Below are positions 57,988-64,000 of a stretch of 64,000 nucleotides of DNA, one piece after another (the first letter of the stretch is position 1; each line of letters opens with the position of its first letter). This stretch comes from Leifsonia sp. Root112D2 (GTDB lineage Bacteria; Actinomycetota; Actinomycetes; Actinomycetales; Microbacteriaceae). Location: assembly GCF_001424905.1 (NCBI RefSeq), contig NZ_LMCU01000001.1, positions 1,791,480 to 1,855,479 of the forward strand. The letters are read 5' to 3'. Both the position numbers and the translations under genes were made by a program. The notes below the pieces were generated by a model that saw nothing but the letters and a program-made list of their open reading frames with translations, ran no database searches and was not told the DNA's origin.

Positions 57988-58901
57988 CCCTTCGCGCCAC
58001 GGACGAGGAGAAGGCCGAGGTCACCGAGTATCTCGAATGGCAGCTCGGCAAGACCTCTGTGAAGAAGCTCGTGGTGAGGCACGTTGAGAAGATCGTGGCC
58101 GAGAACATCACAGGTGATCGCTATGAGGTGTGGAACTGCGTCACCAATCAGGGCAAGTGGTGGGTCGTCACCCCCATGATGAACTTCTACACGCAGCGGG
58201 ACTTCAAGAGCGCCGATGTCGTTCTCACCTTTCACGTCGGCATGGTTGGTCGAATTATGAGTCGAGACCAAGCACCGCTCGCTCCTGAGCTGAAGGACGC
58301 GTTCAGTGAGCCATGGCGCAAGTGGGAAGACGCCGTTGAGACGATGCGAGTGGCGCAGGAGGCTGAGGACTTCCAAGCTGTCGGGATGCGGCTTCGCGAG
58401 GCTTATGTCTCGATGCTGAAAATGGTGGCTAACGATGAACTTGTTCCCGAGGGAGTAGACACGCCACAGGACGCAAACCCTGAGTGGCTGAACCTGCTTG
58501 CGGATCAAATTGCGGGTAGCCCTTCAAATGCTCGGCTTCGGGCTTACTTGAAGAACGTCGGCAAGGAGACGTGGCAGCACGTCAGTTGGCTCACCCATGC
58601 AACGAATGCCACACGTTTCGATGCGGAGATTGCAGTCGCGAACATCTCGCATCTCATCTCGGTGTTCACTGTGGCGATGCTGCGCGCTCATCGGGGAGCG
58701 CCGAAGCGCTGCGCAGATTGTGGCTCCTATCGTGTGGGTAGCGGAACCTGCGCACGGTGCGGGTGGGTTGATGAGTCGTATGTTCCGCCTGAGCCAAGAC
58801 CCGAACCTTCACCTGAAGAGTTGGCCGAGAGGCTTGCCACTCCTCATACCCTCAGCTCGGATATCGACACGTTCATGTCGCCCGAGGATTTTCGCTCCTA
58901 A
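57984..58901 (+). CDS. Unrecognised protein with C-terminal zinc ribbon
   Basis: 305 residues. N-terminal alpha/beta region (about 1-95, WWVVTPMMNFYTQRDFKSADVVLTFHVGM), a helical middle (about 105-235, AVGMRLREAYVSMLKMVANDEL and SWLTHATNATRFDAEIAVANISHLI) and a zinc ribbon with Cys243, Cys246, Cys256, Cys259 (CADC...CARC). The helical middle looks like a HEPN-type bundle but I cannot confirm its motif. ATG chosen because GAGGG is just upstream. Shares promoter element R2 with the Pycsar operon, which suggests co-regulation. Confidence 0.65.
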   Translation: MTLRATDEEKAEVTEYLEWQLGKTSVKKLVVRHVEKIVAENITGDRYEVWNCVTNQGKWWVVTPMMNFYTQRDFKSADVVLTFHVGMVGRIMSRDQAPLAPELKDAFSEPWRKWEDAVETMRVAQEAEDFQAVGMRLREAYVSMLKMVANDELVPEGVDTPQDANPEWLNLLADQIAGSPSNARLRAYLKNVGKETWQHVSWLTHATNATRFDAEIAVANISHLISVFTVAMLRAHRGAPKRCADCGSYRVGSGTCARCGWVDESYVPPEPRPEPSPEELAERLATPHTLSSDIDTFMSPEDFRS

Positions 58902-58977
58902 GCTACCTTCGGAAGCTCCAACAGGACGGAAAACAGCACCACTCTTGAGCGGGTGGGTGCTAAAGTTCGGGCCTCAC

Positions 58978-58990
58978 CAGGGGCACCTTC
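58978..58990 (+). other. Putative attR (right end of island)
   Basis: CCAGGGGCACCTT, an exact copy of the 3' end of tRNA-Arg plus 4 nt (51742-51754). Confidence 0.75.
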
Positions 58991-59065
58991 GGAAATAGTG
59001 CGGACGTCCGCGGCTCACGATGACGGCGGGCCTCGGCGCCTGGCGAGTCGACCTGGGCTAGTGCG

Positions 59066-59608
59066 TCACCACTGGCGGCGCACCGTGGCCTTGGCGCCGG
59101 TCACCAGGCTTGCGGTGGGAACGTCGTCGGCGACGACCGCCCCGGCGGCTATCACAGCGTCGCGGCCGATGCTGACCCCGGGCAGAATCGTGGCTCCGGC
59201 GCCGATCCAGACGTTTTCTGCAACGGTGATGGGCGCGCCAGTGAGGTAGAGCCGCCGCTCCGCGGGATCGACCGGGTGCCCCACGGTGATGAAGGTGGCC
59301 TTCGGGCCGACCATCACACCCTCGCCGAGCCGGATGCCTGCGTAGTCCAGAAACGTGCAGCCCTGGTTGATGAACACGCGCTCGGCGAGTTCAAGGTTGA
59401 GTCCGTGATCCGTGTAAAAGGGCGGGTAGATCGTGACACGGGGCGGCAGTGGTTTGCCGAGGATCCGCTCGAACAGCTCCGCCTTGCCCTGCTCGTCCTC
59501 GAAGGGGAGCAGATTGAGCCGCGAAGTGAGCGTGGTAGCCCGCAGAACGCTCTCCGCCATGGCTTGGAACTCTGGACTGTGGATGCGCATGAGGCGTTCA
59601 CTGGTCAT
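59066..59608 (-). CDS. Sugar O-acetyltransferase (LbetaH, Maa/LacA type)
   Basis: 180 residues. Left-handed beta-helix with hexapeptide repeats; YTDHGLNLELAERVFINQGCTFLDYAGIRLGEGVMVGPKATFITVGHPVDPAERR carries the active-site His, and VWIGAGATILPGVSIGRDAVIAAGAVVADDVP is the closing coil. It acetylates galactosides, maltose or similar sugars with acetyl-CoA. Minus strand, first gene beyond the island right end. Confidence 0.92.
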   Translation of the reverse strand: MTSERLMRIHSPEFQAMAESVLRATTLTSRLNLLPFEDEQGKAELFERILGKPLPPRVTIYPPFYTDHGLNLELAERVFINQGCTFLDYAGIRLGEGVMVGPKATFITVGHPVDPAERRLYLTGAPITVAENVWIGAGATILPGVSIGRDAVIAAGAVVADDVPTASLVTGAKATVRRQW

Positions 59609-59648
59609 TCCACGATCCTCTCAGGTGAACCGGCCATGGATGTCGTGA

Positions 59649-60302
59649 TCAGGCATCCCGGTATCGGTCGCGCCTCTGGGGGAGTTGCTGGAAGCCTGCG
59701 GACGCATAGGTGGCGACGGCGCCGACGTTGGAGCTCGGGGCGCACACGAGAGCGCTCGATGAGCCCAGACGCTGGAGCGCCGCTGCTGCGGCGATGGCGA
59801 TCGCGGTGCCGAATCCGTGCCCGCGATGATCCCGGTGCACGCCCATCGGCTCAAGCAACCCGGGCTTGCCTGCGCCGGTTGCGCAAGGTCGCGCTGCAGC
59901 GGGGTCCACGGCTCGTCGATGAGCCAGCCGTGCTCGAACAACACATGTGCACGAGTGCGCCGAGCGGCGCCTCGACAGACACCTTCCGCCCGGCAGCACG
60001 CCGCGCTCCGGGTCCATCACGTCGTGCGCCAACTGGCTGGCCAGCTGCTCGTCCTGCTGAGAGCCCGGCGCCGCCGTCAGTCGCAGCAGATCGTCACCAT
60101 CCAGCAACCCCACCGCGATGATCCGCCCGTCTTGGCTCCAGGTGCGCACGGCCGCGATCGTCGCCTCTGCGCCGAACCGCCAGAACCAGCCCACATCACC
60201 CGGATGCAGCTGCATCGGTGCCGCGTCGTCCTGCCAGTCCCGCAGCGCTTCCGCTGTTTCTCTCAGGCCGTCGGCATCCGGCTTGCGCAACACAATCCCC
60301 AT
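59649..60302 (-). pseudogene. Decayed GNAT acetyltransferase
   Basis: The first part (GLRETAEALRDWQDDAAPMQLHPGDVGWFWRFGAEATIAAVRTW) and the last (MGVHRDHRGHGFGTAIAIAAAAALQRLGS) are a GNAT protein, with the acetyl-CoA loop HRGHGFGTA. Between them the reading moves through other frames (MLFEHGWLIDEPWTPLQRDLAQP in one), so at least two and probably three small indels disrupt it. The frame remains open by chance. No function expected. Confidence 0.6.
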
Positions 60303-60356
60303 ACCCCGATTACACACCACAGCATTGGACCTGTCGCTCGGCGACGGGCCGAGCGG

Positions 60357-61103
60357 TCATTCCTTCAGCGACTGGTGTGGTGCGGTGAACGAGATTGAGT
60401 CTGCCGTCACTCCGATGAGACCGAGGTTGACGCGCAGCATGCTCGACGGAAGCTCGTCGCCGGGCAGGGGAGTGGCGGCGCCCAGCGTGATGCCCTTGCC
60501 GTTGGAGAGGGTTGCCGAGAGCGAGTCCAGGTAGATCTGAACGTTGCCTCGGAGCTCCATTTTCGTGGCGGTGGTAACGAGGGAGGGTCCGGTGGCCTTG
60601 CGCACATCGAGCAGAAAGCCGCCGACGGTGACCCTGTCGGCCACGAGCTTGAGGGCGGGGGTGCGCGTGCCGTTGGCAAGCGGAACGGTCACGGCCGTGA
60701 GGGATGTGAGCCCGGAGAACGAGATCGACGAGCCGCCGAGTTGCGCGGCAGGCAGCGTGAAAACCGGCGCTCCCGAATCGGGCACGGCCGGCTGGGGCGC
60801 CGTAGTCGCGTCGGGCGACGAGCCGGGTGTGGGAGAAGATCCAGGAGGCGTGGGCGAACTCGTGCCCGGCGTGGGCGAGGCGGGCGGCGCGGCTGGCGAA
60901 GACGGCGCGGGTGTCGGCGATGGGCTCGGCGTGCCGGAATTGCACTGCATCAACAGTGGGATGCACCAGCCGCTGGTCTCTGCCGCGGGGGCCTTTGCGG
61001 CCCCGATTCCGCACAGCGCCACGCCCAGCACGAGGGCGACTGCTGCGCGCTCTGGCGCACGGAACCGTCGGCGACGCTCACCTGCGCGAACGGATGCGGA
61101 CAT
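60357..61103 (-). CDS. Exported Pro-rich protein of the DUF6230 operon
   Basis: 248 residues. Signal peptide (RRRRFRAPERAAVALVLGVALCGIGAAKAPAAE), a Cys pair in WCIPLLMQC, a long Pro/Ser/Thr repeat (TPSPSPTPAPSS type, about 58-105), and a C-terminal beta-rich domain (GTRTPALKLVADRVTVGGFLLDV, NVQIYLDSLSATLSNGKGITLG) resembling the DUF6230 protein two genes upstream. Role in the cell envelope likely, otherwise unknown. Last gene of the operon. Confidence 0.75.
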   Translation of the reverse strand: MSASVRAGERRRRFRAPERAAVALVLGVALCGIGAAKAPAAETSGWCIPLLMQCNSGTPSPSPTPAPSSPAAPPASPTPGTSSPTPPGSSPTPGSSPDATTAPQPAVPDSGAPVFTLPAAQLGGSSISFSGLTSLTAVTVPLANGTRTPALKLVADRVTVGGFLLDVRKATGPSLVTTATKMELRGNVQIYLDSLSATLSNGKGITLGAATPLPGDELPSSMLRVNLGLIGVTADSISFTAPHQSLKE

Positions 61104-61123
61104 GGGTTTGGTGTCTGCGCCGG

Positions 61124-61558
61124 TCAGTGCCGGCGCCCCGCTAAAGGGAGCGACTCCGCGGCTTCCGGCGGCCCGTCATCGAGCGTGACCACCTCGGCAC
61201 GTTTCGGCATCCATGACACGATCAGCACGCCGCCAACGGCGCCGAGCAGCATGCCTATGAAGAAGCCGCCGAGGTTATCGCCGATGAGGGAGTACACCGA
61301 GACGACCAGGGCAATGACCCCGTAGAAGATGCGTTGCGCGGGCGAGAGCATCGCCAGCAACCCGAGCAATACCAACAACACCGGAATGATCGTCGCCTGC
61401 AGCCCCTCGATTCCCACCTGAATGTGAATCTTGCCGACGTCGAGCTGGCCGGAAAAGGACATTTCGATGCCGGCGAGCATCGTCAGCGCCCCGCCGATGA
61501 ACGGTCGGCGCCGGTACCACGCGACGAACCGCGGCCACGCTCCCGCGGCGCGAGCCAT
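61124..61558 (-). CDS. DUF6114 membrane protein
   Basis: 144 residues. A cytosolic AWPRFVAWYRRRPFIGGALTMLAGIEM start, then four helices (about 17-36, 55-75, 81-97, 103-122), tail PEAAESLPLAGRRH. DUF6114 is often next to DUF6230. Its ATG overlaps the upstream stop (ATGA), so co-translated. Function unknown. Confidence 0.85.
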   Translation of the reverse strand: MARAAGAWPRFVAWYRRRPFIGGALTMLAGIEMSFSGQLDVGKIHIQVGIEGLQATIIPVLLVLLGLLAMLSPAQRIFYGVIALVVSVYSLIGDNLGGFFIGMLLGAVGGVLIVSWMPKRAEVVTLDDGPPEAAESLPLAGRRH

Positions 61559-62154
61559 CAGAAGCACCCCTTGCTGCCGTCCGTGAGCTGAACGTGCATG
61601 CCGGTGAGAGTGAAGACGGATGCCTGCGTCGACCACGCGGTCTGCTGCAGATGTGTGATCGAGATGGCGTCCGCATCCTGCGCGAAGTCGCCTGCGGTGC
61701 CCTTCGCTGCGGTATTCACTGTGGATGCGTCGACCCCGATGCGGATGTTCTTGAAGGTTGAATCGCCCTTGAGGTCTGTCATGCCGATCTGCAGGTCGGT
61801 CGCGCTGGCCGGCTTGCCGCCGCCGCCCGCCGTGATGAGCATGCCGACCTTGCCGAGCGGGGTGTCTGTCACAACCGACTGGCACAGGTCTGACAGGGTT
61901 GCGGATTTGATGTTCGCTATGGCGACCTGGTGGTCTTTGCCGGCGGTGTCTGGCGCCACTCCCGCGTACTGCGAGAACCCGGTTCCGTCGAGTTGCGAGG
62001 CGCCGATCTGAAACTGGCTGCCGGAGACCGCGAACGACACCGGCACGGCGCCGTTGGCCACTCCGGCCATCATCACCGTGCTGACCAGGGCGACGGGCAC
62101 CGCGGCGAGCATGACGCGGCCCGCGTGTGTACTCGTGAGCTTTCGAAACTGCAT
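61558..62154 (-). CDS. DUF6230 exported protein
   Basis: 198 residues. Signal/anchor helix (HAGRVMLAAVPVALVSTVMMAGVANG), then a beta-rich domain with FSQYAGVAPDTAGKDHQVAIANIKSATLSDLCQSVVTDTPLGKVGMLITAGGGG and LTDGSKGCF with paired cysteines. Members have been labelled cholesterol esterase, which the sequence does not support. GAGGAGG before the ATG. First gene of the operon, divergent from a TetR gene. Confidence 0.85.
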   Translation of the reverse strand: MQFRKLTSTHAGRVMLAAVPVALVSTVMMAGVANGAVPVSFAVSGSQFQIGASQLDGTGFSQYAGVAPDTAGKDHQVAIANIKSATLSDLCQSVVTDTPLGKVGMLITAGGGGKPASATDLQIGMTDLKGDSTFKNIRIGVDASTVNTAAKGTAGDFAQDADAISITHLQQTAWSTQASVFTLTGMHVQLTDGSKGCF

Positions 62155-62232
62155 AGATCCTCCTCGATCCATCGGCCATTCGGTCGCGGCCGTATCCCCC
62201 GTTGGGGGGTCATCGCCGGTTCGAGCATATTC

Positions 62233-62255
62233 TCTATTGACGAGATGTCAATAGA
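62233..62255. promoter_or_regulatory. TetR-type palindromic operator
   Basis: TCTATTGAC (62233-62241) and GTCAATAGA (62247-62255) around GAGAT: a perfect inverted repeat midway between the DUF6230 operon and the TetR gene. Likely bound by that TetR protein to control both. Confidence 0.75.
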
Positions 62256-62325
62256 CGACGTCGCGGCCAGCGACGCGGGGCACCGCTCTCCGGTTCGTGG
62301 GCAACCGCGCCGATAGGCTCGCATC

Positions 62326-62922
62326 ATGGATGTGGAACGGCGTACGCGGCTGACCCCGGAGGAACGCCGCGCCCAGCTCGTTGCACTGGGGGTCGCGACG
62401 CTCGCCGAGCATCCGCTGGACGCGCTCACCATCGAAGGTCTCTCCGCGCGCGCCGGGGTCTCACGCGGGTTGCTGTTTCACTATTTCGGCTCGAAACAGG
62501 GTCTGCATCGCGAGGTGGTGCGTACTGCTCGGGACAGCATGCTTCATGCCACCGAACCGGTGCAGGACCTCGAGCCGATCGAGCGGCTTCGCGACACGCT
62601 CGCGCGCATCGTGAGCTTCGTGCGTGACCACCGGGGAACCTTCTACTCCCTGGTGCGTGGCGTCGCGAGCGGTGACGCGGAGGTGCGCGAGGTTGTGGAG
62701 CAGGCTCGCCTCCAGCAGGCAGATCGGGTGATCGCCGTCTTCCTGGAATTGGGCGTCACCGATTCGGAGTTGCTGCGCATCGCGCTGAGGTCATGGGTGA
62801 CCTTCGCGGAGGAGGCTCTCGTCGAGAGCGCGCTCAACACCGAGATGCCGTCCGCGCAGATTGTGGCGTTCCTGGAGCGCAGCGTGAAGGCCGTCGCAGC
62901 ATCCGTCGCTAGCGACGCATAG
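62326..62922 (+). CDS. TetR-family regulator
   Basis: 198 residues. Helix-turn-helix TIEGLSARAGVSRGLLFHYFGSKQGLHREVV (about 33-65) and a helical ligand domain (WVTFAEEALVESALN). Divergent from the DUF6230/6114 operon with a palindromic operator between. Ligand unknown. Confidence 0.92.
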   Translation: MDVERRTRLTPEERRAQLVALGVATLAEHPLDALTIEGLSARAGVSRGLLFHYFGSKQGLHREVVRTARDSMLHATEPVQDLEPIERLRDTLARIVSFVRDHRGTFYSLVRGVASGDAEVREVVEQARLQQADRVIAVFLELGVTDSELLRIALRSWVTFAEEALVESALNTEMPSAQIVAFLERSVKAVAASVASDA

Positions 62923-62979
62923 CGAGCCGCGAGCCGCGAGCCGCGAACCCGACGCTGCGCGCTGTGCGCGGCAGGCGGT

Positions 62980-63687
62980 TCAGTCAAGCGGGGCGATCAG
63001 CTCCGGCCCGTCTCCTTTGACGGGCGCGACCTCATGGAACTCCAGCGTCTCGGCGAGGGGGAGCGCCGCTCGCACGGCCTCATCCAGCAGGTCTTGGTCA
63101 CCGACGATAGTGGGGTCCAGCCAGTGATCCCACCAGTCGCGAGGCAGCGGGACGGGGTTGCGGTCGTGGATGCCGACCAGCTGATCCACAGCATCCGAGG
63201 TGAGAATGGTGGCGGTCAGATGCCACCGGCTCTCGTCGTCGTTCGCCTTCGACGGATCGGCCCACCATGAGTAGAGGGCCGCCATGCCGATGATCTCGCC
63301 CGGCAGCTGAATGAAGTATGGCGTCTTCGTGCCGTCGGCATCGGTGCGCCATTCGTAATACCCGGTGGCGGGGATGACTGCTCGCTTCGACGCGACCGAG
63401 GCCTTGAAGGATGCTTTCGACGCTGCCGTCTCGGCGCGGGCGTTGAACATGGGCGCCTTCAGTTTCAATACTTTCGACCACGTCGGCGTCAACCACCACT
63501 GCGCGAGCTCGAGACGTCGAACCGGCCCATCGTCGCCTTTGACGGATTCGATGACGATCGGCACCGGATCCGTCGGCGCCAGATTCCAGGCCGGTCTCCA
63601 GCTGCCTATATTCGCGAAACCCTCGCTGATGACGAACTCCCGAATGAGCTCGTCGGTCTCTTTATCCATCGCGAATCTGCCGCACAT
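62980..63687 (-). CDS. SRAP/YedK (HMCES) DNA-crosslink protein
   Basis: 235 residues. MCGRFAMD start with catalytic Cys2, NLAPTDPVPIVIES, RAVIPATGYYEWRTDADGTKTPYFIQL, and HLTATILTSDAVDQLVGIHDRNPVPLP with the active-site His in IHDRNPVPLP. It forms a covalent link to abasic sites in single-stranded DNA, shielding them. Monocistronic. Confidence 0.94.
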   Translation of the reverse strand: MCGRFAMDKETDELIREFVISEGFANIGSWRPAWNLAPTDPVPIVIESVKGDDGPVRRLELAQWWLTPTWSKVLKLKAPMFNARAETAASKASFKASVASKRAVIPATGYYEWRTDADGTKTPYFIQLPGEIIGMAALYSWWADPSKANDDESRWHLTATILTSDAVDQLVGIHDRNPVPLPRDWWDHWLDPTIVGDQDLLDEAVRAALPLAETLEFHEVAPVKGDGPELIAPLD

Positions 63688-63774
63688 GGCACCAGAGTAT
63701 GCGGACAGCGCGCCGACGGCGGTTTCTGGAGCGCGGACCGGTCGAATAGCCGTTCGCGTGAGTAACGTTGTGCT

Positions 63775-64000
63775 GTGAGCACTACTCCGGATACCGTGAA
63801 CGAGGCGATCCGCGTCATCGACCTCGCGGGCGTGCTCGCCAACGCGATTCTCGGAGGCATCGCGGCGCGATCGGCGCGACTCGATATCGTCGGTTTCGTG
63901 GTGCTGGCGATTCTGTCGGGGCTCGGCGGGGGCATGATCCGCGACACGCTGCTGCAGCAGGGCACCCCGGTCGCGCTCACCGACCCGTACTATCTGATTT
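63775..64000 (+). CDS. UPF0126/TRIC-like cation channel (3' end outside window)
   Basis: The visible 75 residues begin with a GTG and read IRVIDLAGVLANAILGGIAARSARLDIVGFVVLAILSGLGGGMIRDTLLQQGTPVALTDPYYL, the UPF0126 repeat with its GGG(M/I)IRD motif. Trimeric intracellular cation-channel fold is known for the family. Truncated by the window edge. Confidence 0.9.
   Translation, partial: MSTTPDTVNEAIRVIDLAGVLANAILGGIAARSARLDIVGFVVLAILSGLGGGMIRDTLLQQGTPVALTDPYYLI

Noticed and set aside
61558..62154. Cholesterol esterase annotation for the DUF6230 protein
   Set aside because: No GxSxG or other lipase motif is present.
1..64000. CRISPR array or cas genes
   Set aside because: No regularly spaced repeats of 25-40 bp and no Cas-like protein were seen.

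Overview
The window looks like chromosome of a high-GC actinobacterium, most likely Microbacteriaceae or a close relative. Support comes from CarD, mycothiol synthase, GlnR, SenX3-RegX3, DUF3027, DUF3263 and DUF2530 proteins, a WXG100 protein, MutT1-type Nudix-phosphatase and a fused IspDF. Genus cannot be read from the sequence alone.

Region 1 (1-21 kb) is centred on phosphate. It carries pstS-pstC-pstA-pstB with a PHO-box-like direct repeat upstream of pstS, a MutT1-type hydrolase and polyphosphate kinase, mshD-glnR, ygfZ, gpmA, phoU and senX3-regX3. The grouping of glnR, mshD, pst and phoU recalls the mycobacterial arrangement. Region 2 (21-34 kb) is housekeeping: carD, ispDF-cysS-rlmB, a DUF4032 protein, a UgpC/MsiK ATPase, a DsbA-like protein, msrB and groL with CIRCE operators. 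Region 3 (34-51.5 kb) holds an acyl-CoA-dehydrogenase-like flavoprotein, a two-component system, a SufR-like regulator divergent from a folate/pterin group (folE, FAD reductase, folP, RibD-like reductase), an XPB helicase pair, a cold-shock protein, serC, a DtxR-family regulator and a C40 peptidase with a structured leader.

Region 4 (51.74-58.99 kb) is an accessory island. It starts in the 3' end of tRNA-Arg(CCT) and is bounded by a 13-bp direct repeat (51742-51754 and 58978-58990). It contains a decapitated IS481 transposase, a complete IS3-family element, about 1.1 kb of structured gene-poor DNA, a wHTH/phospholipase-D-like protein, a two-gene operon that reads as a Pycsar anti-phage system (membrane effector plus class III nucleotidyl cyclase), and two unrecognised genes transcribed divergently. 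A 26-bp element with three differences lies at the same distance upstream of both the Pycsar operon and the zinc-ribbon gene, which suggests one regulon. No integrase is present.

Region 5 (59-64 kb) returns to core-like DNA: a sugar O-acetyltransferase, a decayed GNAT gene, a DUF6230/DUF6114 exported-protein operon with a divergent TetR regulator and a palindromic operator, an SRAP protein and the start of a UPF0126 membrane protein.

Dispersed palindromic repeats occur between genes and, in one case, in frame inside mshD. The hexamer GCATCC/GGATGC is conspicuously frequent in the core and not in the island.
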